Assembly: GCF_000143415.4 (NCBI RefSeq)
Contig: NW_003314261.1
Coordinates: forward strand, 3,014,366-3,078,365
Source of the DNA: Selaginella moellendorffii
Taxonomy: Eukaryota; Streptophyta; Lycopodiopsida; Selaginellales; Selaginellaceae
Direction of reading: 5' to 3'
Length of the DNA: 64,000 nucleotides
The position numbers were made by a program, and so were the translations under genes. The notes below the pieces were generated by a model. The model made no database searches. It saw nothing but the letters and a program-made list of their open reading frames with translations, and was not told the DNA's origin. Below are positions 8,556 through 20,605 of the stretch, piece by piece. Numbering within the stretch: the first letter of the stretch is position 1; every line of letters starts with the position of its first letter.

Positions 8556-10877
8556 ATGGCGTCTTGCTGTGACTCCATTGCTTTCCTTGGGCTTCCTAGG
8601 TCTCGTGGAAATCGCGGCGGCGAGCGGCGCTGGAAATGTGATCGGCTGTCCACCAGCATCGCGCTGCTTGCGCCTCCGGTGCTCTGCCCTTGCTCATCCG
8701 CGCCAATCGGCGGAGGTAAGCTAGAGAACGTAGACTCCGATTTCGATGCCGAGGGCTTCGATAGGGTGGATGATGGATTTGATTTAAGGCACAGTGGCGG
8801 CGGTGGGAGAGAAGATAGTTTTCTGCTGTCGAGCTCAGAGCTTGAGGAACTTAAGAGGCTGGAGGAAAGCACTAGAGAAGTTAGTGGCGATTCTTTTCGA
8901 GCTATTCTTTCTTCGAGGCTAGAAAAGGCGCAAGGAACGAATTCTTCTTTGTCAATCCATGCTCCGTCGGGTGCTCCTTCTAGTCGATGGTCTGGCAGAG
9001 GCAATCGCTCAAGTTCTCCGAGTGATAAATGGAACCAAGCACAGTCCATCATATGGAAGTGGTCGAAATCTTCGCAGAGCTCCAGTTCTTCCCAGTTGCC
9101 TCAAGGAGATCGTCTCATCAACATTGACGATGTGATGAAAGCTCTTCGAGGCACGGCTACTATAGAGGAGCTTGAAGCCGCGATGCTGCCATGGAAAGGA
9201 AAGATCTCTCCGAAGCTCATGGTGACGATTCTAAACATGCAAGACGACTGGCAGCGATCACTGGCTCTACACGACTGGATGATCGAGAAAGGTGGCTACG
9301 CTCCATCCATCTTTGCTTACAACGTTGTTCTCAAGAACGTTCTTCGAGCGAGACAGTGGGAGCTCGCCGAGGGCCTTGTGCTTGAGATGGTCGAGAAAGA
9401 CTTGGTGCCGGATAAGTTCACTTTCTCGACGCTTATCAGCGGGTATGGACGAGCGAACCGGCTGGAAGATGCAATGGGATGGCTGCAAGAGATGGAAGCA
9501 GGAGGAATCAAGCCGGACCTTGTTATCTTCAGCACACTGATCGAGCTCGCTGGTAAAGTCAAGGACTACTCCAAAGCAACATCACTCTTCTCGAAACTCA
9601 AGGCTTCCGGGATCGCTCCTGACAAGGTGATCTACAACTCCATGATAAATCTCTACGGGAAGGCAAAATTCTACAAGGAAGCGCAGGGTCTTCTAGCGGA
9701 GATGAAGGAGGCGGGGCTTATGCCGGATACTGTGAGCTACACTATTCTCATCAACGCTTACGCGGAGTCCCAGAAATATCTGGAAGCCAAACAAGTTTTT
9801 CTCGAGATGAAGACGAAGGGGATTCAACTTGATGTCACGACTTGCAACATGATGATCGATGTGTACGGGAAGCTGGAGATGGTCAGAGACGCGGAAGAGC
9901 TTTTCTGGAGCATGAGCAAGACACTGGGGATTCAACAAAACGTCGTCACGTACAACACCATGATCAAAGTTTACAAAGAGGCCGAGTTGCTGTCGGAGGC
10001 TTTCAACGTTTTCTATTACATGCAAAACAAGGGAGGTGTGGAGCCGAATGTCATCACCTACAACACGATACTCTTCCTGCATGGACTGACGCTTCAGCAC
10101 GAGAAAGCCATGAGGCTCGTCCGGAAGATGCAGCAGCGAGGGATAGAGCCAAATGCGGTGACTTACTCGACTTTGATATCCATATACGGGAAGACTGGAA
10201 AATACGATAGAGCAGCATTCCTCTTCAAGACGCTGAGGGAGAAGGGATTCGAGATGGACGAGATTTTATACCAGTCAATGATCGTGGTGTACGAGAGGGC
10301 CGGCTTGGTGGCTCATGCGAAGCGTTTGCTCGAAGAACTTAAGCAACCGGACATCGTTCCAAGGGATACAGCAATCAGCATCCTAGCCAAGGCAGAAAAA
10401 CTGGAGGAGGCAGCGAAGCTTTACTGGCGATCACACGAGGCTGGAGAGATCAAAGAGTCGGTTACATACAAGTCCATGATTCAGCTCTTCGTGAGGAACA
10501 AGAGGAGCAAGAACGCAATCGACGTTTTCGAAAACATGCGAGAGAGCGGTTTCTTGCCCGACTCGGAGACGACTGTGGTGCTGCTAGCAGCTTATGGCCA
10601 GCTCCGTCAACTGGAGGACGCTGAGAAGCTCTACCTGGACATGCGCGAGCGGGGGTGCACGCTGGAAAAGGAAGTCCACTTCCAGATGCTCAAACTGTAC
10701 GGTGACGCTCGGAAGATTCGGGAGGCCGAGGACATGTTTGCGGCGTTAAAACTCGAAGGCCTTGACGGGGACGAGCTCTACCTTACAATGATCCGGATTT
10801 ACGAGCGAGCAAGCAAGCTCAACGAAGCATCGAGGCTCTTCTCCGAGATGAAGTCACGCCAGCAAGTGGGAGGATGA
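8556..10877 (+). CDS. PDM3: P-class PPR protein, At5g39980-like, plastid
   Basis: A single exon of 773 codons from ATG 8556. The frame is open further 5' but has no earlier ATG. Residues 1-60 are Ser/Arg-rich with few acidic residues, like a chloroplast transit peptide. From about residue 210 to the end there are about 15 tandem 35-residue PPR motifs, e.g. PSIFAYNVVLKNVLRARQWE, PDKFTFSTLISGYGR and PNAVTYSTLISIYGKTGKYD. There is no E/DYW editing domain, so it is P-class. The pattern SIFAYNVVLKNVLRA, LVIFSTLIELA, DYSKATSLFSKLKASGI and YQSMIVVYERAGLVAHAKRL matches Arabidopsis At5g39980 (EMB3140/PDM3), which is needed for chloroplast development and plastid intron splicing. The function here is inferred from that similarity. 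A piece of its 5' end is duplicated at 5337-5474. Confidence 0.92.
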   Translation: MASCCDSIAFLGLPRSRGNRGGERRWKCDRLSTSIALLAPPVLCPCSSAPIGGGKLENVDSDFDAEGFDRVDDGFDLRHSGGGGREDSFLLSSSELEELKRLEESTREVSGDSFRAILSSRLEKAQGTNSSLSIHAPSGAPSSRWSGRGNRSSSPSDKWNQAQSIIWKWSKSSQSSSSSQLPQGDRLINIDDVMKALRGTATIEELEAAMLPWKGKISPKLMVTILNMQDDWQRSLALHDWMIEKGGYAPSIFAYNVVLKNVLRARQWELAEGLVLEMVEKDLVPDKFTFSTLISGYGRANRLEDAMGWLQEMEAGGIKPDLVIFSTLIELAGKVKDYSKATSLFSKLKASGIAPDKVIYNSMINLYGKAKFYKEAQGLLAEMKEAGLMPDTVSYTILINAYAESQKYLEAKQVFLEMKTKGIQLDVTTCNMMIDVYGKLEMVRDAEELFWSMSKTLGIQQNVVTYNTMIKVYKEAELLSEAFNVFYYMQNKGGVEPNVITYNTILFLHGLTLQHEKAMRLVRKMQQRGIEPNAVTYSTLISIYGKTGKYDRAAFLFKTLREKGFEMDEILYQSMIVVYERAGLVAHAKRLLEELKQPDIVPRDTAISILAKAEKLEEAAKLYWRSHEAGEIKESVTYKSMIQLFVRNKRSKNAIDVFENMRESGFLPDSETTVVLLAAYGQLRQLEDAEKLYLDMRERGCTLEKEVHFQMLKLYGDARKIREAEDMFAALKLEGLDGDELYLTMIRIYERASKLNEASRLFSEMKSRQQVGG

Positions 10878-12436
10878 AAATCTGGCACAGTACATACATA
10901 TGGAGCACGGAGATCTGGACCAAGTTTCCAGCAGCAGACCGGGAACAGGAATCGACGAAACACGGAGGAAAAGGTGGTGTTGATTTTGCTGGATCCTATG
11001 TCAGCCACTACAAGTGAGTGCGTTTGGTATCACTGCTTGTGGATTTTCTTTCTTTGGCGTTTCTTTTTTTTTTTTCTCGCGTCCTGACGACGAAGCTTTT
11101 GTTGCTACAGGGTTGATTTCCGCAGCTTCTTCTTCTAGAGTTGATTGAACGGGTCATCCACAGGACGTGTTCGTGTTTTGTGGATCCAAAGCACACTAGC
11201 AGTTCGTGCAAAGGAAGACTTTCACATGTGTTGCCAGCCGGAAGAGTGTCACGACGTTTGACTTGCACTAAACAACGCTCTTAAGGTACTCGTTCATCCC
11301 AGCTTTTCCAAATGCCACTGCAAAACAGGATGTCAACAGCGAATAATTGGCAGCGGCCCACGACAGAGAGTTGCGTGATTATCTTTAAACTTCCAGCGTA
11401 TCTCTCTTAGGCTCGGCCATTTAACAAGTCGGTCGTGGACAGGAAAAGCTCCAGATCAATCAAACACGATGCCGCTCGAGAGAAAAGATTATCCTTGAAA
11501 ACACTCTAAGCAGCAACAGTGATCAAGTGTAAGTGGACCCAGCCCAGCTGCTTCCATACAAAGACACGAATCTAACAACTTTACAGGAGATTTCGTAGCT
11601 TCCAAGTGGAACCAACGAAAGAACGAATCGGTTGGATGTGTAAGAGGGCGATTTTATGAGACGTGTGGTGAGACGTTCAATCGGCCACCAAACGATATAT
11701 ATCACAGCACCGGAATGAAGAGCCTTGCTCGTCTCGCAACATAAAAAAAAAGCAAAGCTTCCTGAGTAATAAACTTTGATCGATTTATATGACCAACCAT
11801 ATCGTTGTATATTGTCTCGCAATAGACTATAGACTATATGGTACATGGTTTTGGTCTTTAATGAGATATCTGCCTCGCATTTAAAGTTTTCACCATGGCA
11901 GTGTCGGAGCCCGTGCTCGGGCCCGTCGGATGGACCATCCGACGGTAAATAACGGCGGTTAAAAGGGACAAAAAGCGCACGATTTAGTCACGAACCATGC
12001 GGCTTTAACACCTCTGGCGTGGGCCCGCCTTGCCGACGCGGTTGATAGCACGTAGACGTCGACGCGCAGAGAAAACCCCGCGACGCGCGGTTCTCATCAC
12101 CGTGTCTAGGCGAGAATATCCCCGGCTTTGAGAGTTTTCCCAGGGGTAGGACTTCCATTTGAGTGAATGCGAGGGTGAGGAGCCGGAGGAGGAGGGAATG
12201 CGGCAAGGGTTTGTTCTTCCCTGGCGCCCGAGCTCCCGCCCAGCGGCGTCATCGATCTAACAATCTTTTCGGCGAATTCCGGCGATTGCTCGAGGATCGG
12301 CAGGTCAGCCATGGCGGATCTTTGATTATCGGGCGAAATTCTCATTCCAGTGCCCCGCGGCGTCTTCTTTCTTTCTCGCAGAAGCGGCGCGGCAATGGAT
12401 TTCCCCCTCGCGGTCTAGGCGGCGGTCCAAGAAGCG
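10878..12436. other. Intergenic: PPR 3' flank and CESA promoter
   Basis: No gene supported. AATAAA at 11768-11773 could serve the PPR transcript but is 890 nt past its stop. A perfect palindrome lies at 11923-11945. The part from about 12100 to 12436 is GC-rich and probably contains the CESA 5' UTR. Confidence 0.5.
11923..11945. repeat. Perfect 11-bp-arm palindrome upstream of CESA
   Basis: CCGTCGGATGG, one spacer base, then CCATCCGACGG. It lies about 490 bp upstream of the CESA start codon, next to a smaller CCCG..CGGG inverted repeat. It could be a dimeric factor site or a small hairpin. Confidence 0.75.
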
Positions 12437-15400
12437 ATGGAGGCCAACGCTGGGCTAGTCGCGGGATCTCACAAGCGCAACGAGCTCGTTGTCATTCGCG
12501 GAGACGGAGTAATGATCTTTCTCTCTTTCCGAAATGCTTACGCTATCTCCGATTTGGGTGGATCTTTGATGGACTCGCATTGTTTCTTCGTTCCCAGGTG
12601 AAGCCCCTGAGCCATTGCAAGAGCGAAACCTGCCAAATCTGTGGCGACGATGTGGGATTGACGGTCGATGGCGAGACATTCGTCGCATGCAACGAATGTG
12701 GATTCCCTGTCTGCCGCCCCTGCTACGAATACGAGCGCAAGGATGGAAACAAGTCTTGCCCGCAGTGCAAGACGAGATATAAGCGACTCAAAGGTGTGTA
12801 AAGCTCTCCTTGTCTCTCTGCGTCTTTCCTTTCCTTGACCATTTGCTCTCCAGGAAGCGCTCGGGTCGAGGGCGATGATGAGGAGGAGGACGTAGATGAT
12901 CTTGACAATGAATTCAGCGTTCACGAGTCGGATGATAAGATGGACCAGCAGCATCTTGCCGAGGCTATGCTCCACGCGCATATGACGTATGGGAGAGGAG
13001 ATGGTGAAGAAGCGGACATGCCAATTCAGCCTGGAATCCCTCTCCTTACAAATGGACAAGTGGTAAAAGTGTTTGATACTGTCGATTTCTTTTTACTTAA
13101 ATCACTCGTGTAGGGCGTCGATCCAACCGAAATTCCTCCGGATCACCATGCATTGGTCGTTCCTAGCGTTGGGCCCGGGGGCAAACGAATTCATCCGGTC
13201 TCAGATCTCGATGGTATGGATATATGTTTGTGTTTTACGTGATTGGTCTGAAGTCATGGCTTTTTAGTTCAAGTAAGATCCATGGACCCTACGAAGGACC
13301 CTTCAGCTTACGGTTATGGAAGTGTGGCCTGGAAAGAGAGGCTAGAAGGCTGGAAGTTGAAGCAAGATAGGATGTCCATAACAACAACGGATGGAAACCA
13401 TCATTACAATGATGGCAAAGGAGGAGATGAAGGAGAGCTGCCAATGTAAGAGCTTCTTTCCTAGATGCGTTTCTTTGACGTGCTCGTGTACTTACATGCA
13501 GAATGGACGAGTCCAGGCAGCCTCTCTCGAGAAAAATTCCGATTGCTTCCAGTAAGATCAATCCTTACCGGATGATTATTGTTGTCCGTCTTGTGGTTCT
13601 GGCATTTTTTCTACGTTATCGAATCTTGAACCCCGTAAAGAATGCGTATGGCCTATGGCTTACCTCCATTATTTGCGAGGTCTGGTTTGCCATCTCATGG
13701 ATTCTCGACCAGTTTCCCAAGTGGTTGCCTATCAATCGAGAGACATACCTTGATAGGCTTGCGCTGCGGTAAGACTATGTACCAGACTGTGGTACTGTTT
13801 TTTTATGCTTGTGATGTCATCTTTCTTTTCTTACAGATATGATAGAGAAGGCGAGGTGTCTCAACTTTGTGCCGTGGACATTTTTGTCAGTACAGTGGAT
13901 CCAATGAAAGAACCACCAATTGTTACAGCGAACACTGTTTTGTCCATACTCGCCGTTGACTATCCCGTGGACAAAGTCTCCTGCTTCGTCTCTGACGATG
14001 GTGCTGCCATGCTCACCTTCGAAGCATTATCTGAAACTTCGGAATTTGCACGAAAGTGGGTACCGTTTTGCAAGAAATTCAGTATCGAGCCTCGTGCACC
14101 AGAGATGTACTTTGCTCAAAAAATTGACTACCTCAAGGACAAAGTTCAGCCTTCGTTCGTGAAAGAGCGGAGAGCTATGAAGGTAATCTACCAGCGTATA
14201 TTTTTTTGGAATAACTCACGATATGGTCTACCAGAGAGAATACGAAGAATTCAAGGTGCGGATGAATGCCTTGGTGGCCAAAGCACAGAAGATACCAGAA
14301 GAGGGGTGGACAATGCAAGACGGAACGCCTTGGCCAGGAAATAATGTTCGTGATCACCCTGGAATGATACAGGTATCGCTTGTGAATTAAAGGATTAAAA
14401 CTGATATCGAAATGGCAGGTTTTCTTGGGGCATAGTGGAGGCCACGACACAGAAGGCAATGAATTGCCTCGTCTCGTCTATGTTTCTCGTGAAAAGAGAC
14501 CCGGGTTTCAGCATCACAAAAAAGCGGGTGCTATGAACTCTTTGGTATGTCTGTCCGTTGTGTTTATTTTTAATTTTGACCCGGCTTGGTGTAGGTTCGT
14601 GTATCCGCTGTCCTCACAAACGCTCCCTACCTTCTGAACCTTGACTGTGATCATTATATCAACAACAGCAAGGCATTGCGGGAAGGAATGTGCTTCATGA
14701 TGGATCCTACAGTAGGAAAACGAGTTTGTTACGTTCAGTTTCCTCAAAGGTTCGACGGCATTGACAAAAACGATCGATACGCCAATCACAATACTGTGTT
14801 TTTCGACGTAAGCAGTAGTTAATGTTCATCTCTTTTTGTTTCCTAAGATTATTCATGCGATTGCAGATCAACTTGAGAGGTCTGGATGGAGTTCAAGGGC
14901 CTGTATACGTCGGTACGGGATGCATGTTCAGGAGGCAAGCACTTTATGGATACGATCCGCCGCCCAAGCAGAACGCAAAGGGTAAAGGAGGCTGTTGTGG
15001 TCCCCGCAAAAAATCGAAGGGCTCTAAAACGAAACAATCAGACAAGAAAACCAACAGAAGCGAATCAAGTATACCGATATTCAGTCTCGAGGGAATAGAA
15101 GAAGGCTTGGAAGGTATGCATTTGATTTTATTTATCTACTTCGCTGTTAACATGTGGTCACAGGTTATGACAACCATGAAAAATCATCGTTGATGTCTCA
15201 AAAGAACTTTGAAAAAAGATTCGGCCAGTCTCCAGTATTTGTCGCCTCAACGTTTCTGGAAAATGGAGGAGTTCCTGAAAGTGCAACACCAGCTTCACTT
15301 TTAAAAGAGGCCATACATGTTATCAGCTGCGGATACGAAGATAAAACTGACTGGGGGAAAGAGGTGAGTTTCTCGTGTTTTAAATGGCTCTACAGGCCTG

Positions 15401-16415
15401 ATTTCCTTTTTGCCTTTCAGATTGGCTGGATATATGGATCTGTTACGGAGGATATTCTAACAGGCTTCAAAATGCACGCTCGCGGTTGGAAATCGATCTA
15501 TTGCATGCCAGCTCGACCAGCTTTTAAAGGATCTGCTCCAATCAACCTGTCCGACCGTCTGCACCAGGTCCTGCGGTGGGCTCTCGGGTCAGTGGAGATT
15601 ATGCTCAGTCGGCATTGTCCTATCTGGTACGGCTATGGTGGAGGCTTGAAACTTCTACAACGGGTAGCATACATCAACACAATAGTCTACCCCCTTACGT
15701 CCATACCTTTGGTGGCATATTGCACTCTACCGGCGATTTGCTTGCTCACAAACAAGTTCATCATTCCGACGGTAAGATTTCGTCTCTTCCACTCGCTTCT
15801 CATGTGTCTCAAGTGCTTGGCTTTTACGTGCAGATAAGCAACTTTGCCAGCCTTTGGTTCATCTCGCTGTTTGTCTCCATCTTCGCGACTGGTATCCTGG
15901 AGATTCGGTGGAGTGGGGTCGGCATTGACGAGTGGTGGCGAAACGAACAGTTCTGGGTTATTGGAGGCGTCTCGTCCCACTTGTTCGCCGTCTTCCAGGG
16001 GCTGCTCAAGGTTTTGGCGGGCATAGACACCAACTTTACGGTCACGACCAAAGCCGCAGAGGACGAAGACTTTGCCGAGCTCTACACCTTCAAGTGGACG
16101 ACTCTTCTCATCCCCCCGACGACGCTAATCGTGATCAACATGGTTGGCGTGGTGGCGGGCTTGTCGGACGCAATCAACAACGGCTACCAGTCATGGGGTC
16201 CGCTCTTCGGCAAGATCTTCTTCGCCTTCTGGGTCATCGTACATCTATACCCGTTCCTCAAGGGTCTCATGGGACGCCAGAACCGCACCCCGACCATCGT
16301 CATCGTTTGGTCCATCCTGCTCGCCTCCATCTTCTCGCTCCTCTGGGTCCGGATCGATCCTTTCCTGCCCAAGGTTCGAGGTCCCAACTTGCAACAATGC
16401 GGCCTCAACTGCTAG
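12437..16415 (+). CDS. CESA: Cellulose synthase catalytic subunit (CESA)
   Basis: Fourteen coding exons: 12437-12508, 12598-12793, 12854-13062, 13114-13213, 13268-13445, 13502-13768, 13837-14182, 14235-14372, 14419-14544, 14595-14807, 14867-15113, 15164-15363, 15421-15771, 15834-16415 (3225 nt, 1074 aa, the usual CESA length). Plasma-membrane GT2 enzyme that polymerises UDP-glucose into beta-1,4-glucan in rosette complexes. The N-terminal RING-like zinc finger has paired cysteines from CQIC to CPQC (residues about 34-77). Two membrane helices precede the catalytic domain. The catalytic residues are all present: DDG in [12 protein letters not shown] in NLDCDHY, TED and QVLRW. The plant-specific and class-specific regions lie between them. 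About six C-terminal helices follow, with the FTVTTK motif, and the protein ends in GLNC. Full-length, no lesions; which CESA isoform is not clear. Confidence 0.97.
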
Positions 16416-17475
16416 CCCGAGCAGCAAGAATTCTCGTAGCAGCAGCCACCAAACAAAGTTGCCAGGGAATGGACTGGAGGAGGAACTTCTCTTCTTTTCC
16501 ACGACGAACAGCCGACGAAAGCCAGGTTCTCTCTGTTTTGGTTTTCTTCACTTTTTCGAGTGTATACTAACGACTGTGAGGAAACAAACCACTTCGATCA
16601 CGTAATAAGTTCTTTTTGCGGGCGTGGGACGAGCGAGAGAAAAGCTTCTGCGCTTGCACGGTAGCTCCGCCCGCTGTTTGTGTACTGTGCATGATTCGAA
16701 GCGAGGAATAAAAAGCGTGTCACACAGGCAGACGATTTTAGTGTCAGAAATCACGTCCACAAAATGGGACTTTTACCGGTTTGTTTGCTTGCTGTTCTTC
16801 GCAAACTTGTTCGCCATCCTTTCATTGTATTGTCTCTAGTAAACAATCATTCATTCGTTCTACGAGAGAAGAAGAATGGATTAACCATCGCCATCATTCA
16901 CCAATACGATTAATATATTTCCTCGAGAATTTGGACGTTGAAGTTTCGAGCGTTTTGTTCTTGGTGTTCCTCCCTGGCCGACGACGATCATACCCTGTAC
17001 ATCAATCAAATCCCAATCAATGTCGCAGCTAATAGCTATCAACACAGCTAGCGTTAAGCGAGAGCCCCACTACTAATAAATATTTTCTCATCAAGCTCCA
17101 TACTTTTCCTTCCCACCACCTTCCTTGATCCGGCGGCGCTATCGCCTGACGCGTGGCCCGAGGAGCAGCCGTGGCACGCTTTGCTCCACTCAATCCTGTC
17201 CGTCCGTCCGGTCCCGCGCCCGTCCGTTGGCGCGCCCGTCAGCCCGCCCGTCCTGCCCGTCAATGCTGCCAGCCCGGCCCAGCCAGCTCACCGCCAGTCA
17301 GTCATCATCCATGTCACAAGTATATAAACACCACCTTCCTCTTCTCCCTCACTTTCCCTCTCCTCTTCTAAAACCCCAGAGGTTTCTCGAGATTTCTCCA
17401 TCCTTCCGATCCATCAGACCACTCCACCAGGAGAAGATCGAGGAAGGAAAGAAATTCCTCTAGCATTCCTCTAGC
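16416..17475. other. CESA 3' region and EXL1 promoter
   Basis: AATAAA at 16707-16712, about 290 nt after the CESA stop, is the likely poly(A) signal. The remainder is EXL1 promoter with a GC-rich stretch near 17110-17300 and a TATA box at 17321. No gene is seen. Confidence 0.55.
17321..17328 (+). promoter_or_regulatory. TATA box of EXORDIUM-like gene 1
   Basis: TATATAAA, 155 nt upstream of the ATG at 17476, in a pyrimidine-rich context typical of plant TATA promoters. Confidence 0.7.
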
Positions 17476-18468
17476 ATGGCTGCCCTGCGATTGCTCGATC
17501 GCCCAATGCTCTTGATCTCGCTACTGCTCTGTTTCTTCGCGCTCGCCAATCTCGTCAATCCCTGCGCGGCCTCTCGCGGCATCGCCAATCGCCGCCACCT
17601 GAGCGCGCTCGTCAAGGATCCGCCGCTGGTGCTCGACTACCACAACGGCGAGCTCCTCTCCGGCGCTGGATCGCTCAACGTCTACGCAATCTGGTATGGC
17701 GACTTCCAGGACTCGCACAAGTCCGCCATCGCCGACTTCTTCGCCTCCTTCCAGGACCCCGCCACTACCGTGAGCAGCTGGTGGAAGATCACCTCCGGCT
17801 ACAAGGACGCCTCCGGCGCCTCGATCTTCCCATCGCTGCGCTATGCGGGACACACCGACAACGCGGCCGCATCGCTGGGCCGGAGCCTCAAGCCCGCCGA
17901 TCTCGAGTCACTCCTCTCCAAGTCGCTGGAATCCGCGGCCTTCCCGACCGATCCAAAGGCGCTCTACCTCGTCCTCACCGCGGCGGACATCGACGTGGAG
18001 GGATTCTGCGTCCAGTCGTGCGCATCGCATCGAGTTCTCAAGGCCGCTAGCGGCAAGAGCATCGCCTACGCGTGGATTGGCGACTCGTCCTCGCGCTGCC
18101 CGGGCAAATGCGCGTGGCCGTATGCCAATCCCAAGGATTTTGGAGGACCCGACACGAAGGCTCTGGTGGCGCCCAATGGAGTCGGGGTGGACGGCATGGT
18201 GATCAACATCGCGGCCATGGTCGCGGGTGCCACCTCCAACCCGTTTGGGACGGGCTACTTCCAGGGCCCGTCAACCGCGCCCCTCGAGGCCGTCACCGCC
18301 TGCCCGGGAATCTTCGGGCAGGGGGCATATTCCGGCTACCCCGGCCAGCTCCTGAGCGATGCAGGCACCGGGGCCAGCTACAATGCGCGGGGCAGCAATG
18401 CCAGGCATTTCTTGCTGCCCGCGCTGTGGAATCCTTCCACTCTCTCCTGCGCTTATCCTCCCTCGTGA
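17476..18468 (+). CDS. EXL: EXORDIUM-like protein 1 (Phi-1 family)
   Basis: Single exon, 330 aa, the normal length for EXO/EXL proteins. Residues 1-33 form a secretory signal peptide with a hydrophobic core (LLISLLLCFFALANLV). The Phi-1 domain fills the rest: PPLVLDYHNGELL, YAIWYGDF, WWKITSGY, LYLVLTAADIDVEGFC, YAWIGDSSSRCPGKCAWPY, NPFGTGYFQGP and GYPGQLL. Six cysteines in conserved places suggest disulphides, as expected for an apoplastic protein. Arabidopsis EXO and EXL proteins are cell-wall proteins linked to brassinosteroid- and carbon-dependent growth; their biochemical activity is unknown. A paralogue in the same orientation begins 3.5 kb downstream. The ATG at 17476 is the first in frame after the TATA box. 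Confidence 0.95.
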   Translation: MAALRLLDRPMLLISLLLCFFALANLVNPCAASRGIANRRHLSALVKDPPLVLDYHNGELLSGAGSLNVYAIWYGDFQDSHKSAIADFFASFQDPATTVSSWWKITSGYKDASGASIFPSLRYAGHTDNAAASLGRSLKPADLESLLSKSLESAAFPTDPKALYLVLTAADIDVEGFCVQSCASHRVLKAASGKSIAYAWIGDSSSRCPGKCAWPYANPKDFGGPDTKALVAPNGVGVDGMVINIAAMVAGATSNPFGTGYFQGPSTAPLEAVTACPGIFGQGAYSGYPGQLLSDAGTGASYNARGSNARHFLLPALWNPSTLSCAYPPS

Positions 18469-19554
18469 CGAGAACCTCGAGCTCCATCCGTCAATCTACA
18501 CAGGTTCCAAATCTAAGAAACTTTCTTCAGATATAGATCAGCTATAGATTTTACACGAAACTTGAGAGAGAGGATCGCTCATAACCATGTTTAGAATGTA
18601 CAAATCGCGGAGAAAGAAAAAAGTGAAAAGAGAGACACAGGGAGGAAACTATCTTCTAATACCAAAAGGCAATAAAAACGAAAAGAATGTGGTGCTGTTG
18701 TTCTTTTATTCTCGCAGTGTCCAGTTCCCAATGTAGTATAGTAGTAGTGCATTACTCGAAGACGGCACCTCTGTTGTTGCTTGGACACCCAGCAAAGCTC
18801 TGGGCCAAATCCATAGTTTTTTCTACTTTGGGTTTCTCAAAACAAGTTGGAACTGTTTGTCAAGCAGAGATGAGGACCACCAGCACCATCCTTCCAGAAG
18901 AAAGCTTTGTGTTTTCTAAGCTTCTTTGGAGGGGATTACTATCTAAAGGTGATCTGGTCCCCTCGCCACATCTATACCGACACAGTTTGAAACATTTCGG
19001 GTGGTATTTCAGCACCACGGATCTAACATATAGAAAGAGAGCTGCCTTCCAAACAATTGCTCGCAATCAGTCGAATAAGATTGGCTTTGCTTTGCTGATC
19101 GGATCGATCACTGCCTTTGTCTGTGATTCCCAATGCCCACCTCGCATTACATTATTGCGTGATTCCAGCAAAGAACACACAGGGCGCTGTGCACAAGTGT
19201 TAAAAAGGAAATTGGGAAAGCGACAAAGAAACACCAGCCCATAGCCGTGTTCAAGGATTTTGTGATCTCGCTCACACCAAGCAGAAGAAAGTTATGGTCA
19301 AAGCACTGTGGGAAGAAGTCAACGATGCATTCCATGGATAGTATTTTCTTGCCAAAACCCCACACCAACCGGCATTAGCAGGAAAGCAGTATTGCGCATC
19401 ATACTCAGGTCTACAAGATCTTGGTAAAGATATTTTGCCTCTTTTCTCTTATAGAAGCCCATAAATATTGAGAATCAAGACCCTCAGAAGAGCCAGTGCT
19501 GGTACCATCCCATTGGCTGCTGCATGCATCCCTCGTGAGCGTAAACACAATTGA

Positions 19555-19945
19555 CACACCAACAAAGTGCCAGCCTACCAAGTTGCCAGAAAGCTGATGT
19601 TAAATCATGTGAATTCCTGGAATATTTTCCAGGGGCACTTTCAGAAAATTGGCCGAAGTACTATTTCGAGGTGAAAACAACCGGATCCACCATGTACGGA
19701 AATTGACACTCCAACAAGAAAGGAATTGATGGGTTCATTCCATGAAGAAGCAGAGCTACAGGGACTTGAATGATTCACGACTTTCATTGAGTGAGTACGG
19801 CATGTGAAACAATAGAAAAACACCTCTGCTATGAAACGAGTTATAGTACGGCAAAGGCATTAAAATACTTGAGATCTTCAGGCAATATCCCGGACCACCA
19901 TGGAAACGACGAACGGTGCGACGCACCTAACAAAGAAACGGCTGC
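19555..19945. repeat. Diverged direct repeat, copy 1
   Basis: Ordered blocks shared with 20606-21145: CCAAGTTGCC..GAAAG..GATGTTAAATCATGTGA, then GTACGGAAATTGACACTCCAACAA, then CTTGAATGATT, then ATGAAACGAGTT, then CTTCAGGCAATATCCC followed by CACCTAACAAA. Spacing differs between copies, so the repeat is old. Confidence 0.75.
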
Positions 19946-20605
19946 CATTCTTGACCAAATCCCACAGCAGCAACCTTTGAGCACGAGCTCCTAAAGTGAA
20001 TAAGCGATTTGAGATCGCCGACTCTTTTTCAACAACTTCCAGCTTATAGAACCCTTGCAATGCCAGAGATCACCTTGAGATCAACCCTGTAAATTACATC
20101 ACAAGTATGGTGGTGCTTTTACCATCCGTTGCATCAAGAAGTCAATCCATGGTCAATCTATAATCTTGAAGGTTTTATCATGCAACTTCTGCCACTCTAC
20201 AATCAAGATTCTTATAGCAAGATTCGTAGGAGTTACAATGGAAGAGGAACAACGCTGAATCCCCACACCAAGGAACTTGACACAGGTACAGCTTGCACCA
20301 CTTTTCATGGCACTTACTGGACAATGGACATTGATGTCGTCACTGTCGTCCGATATCTGCTGGAAGCCTGCCATGATAGGCTCTTTAGACAGTTCCCCGG
20401 CTCACGGCGCCAAGTTGCCCATCAACGCACACGACTGGCCATGCCAGCAGGGTTTGCACGAGCCATGAACCTCAGTACGCTATCAATCTTCTTCTTACCA
20501 TTGAACTTGGTCCTGGCGTCGTCTCCACAAGTGGTTTGCACAGACAAAACAATACCATGATTCAAGAGCAGCAAACTTGCTGATTGGCTGTTCCTCGTGA
20601 TCCTA

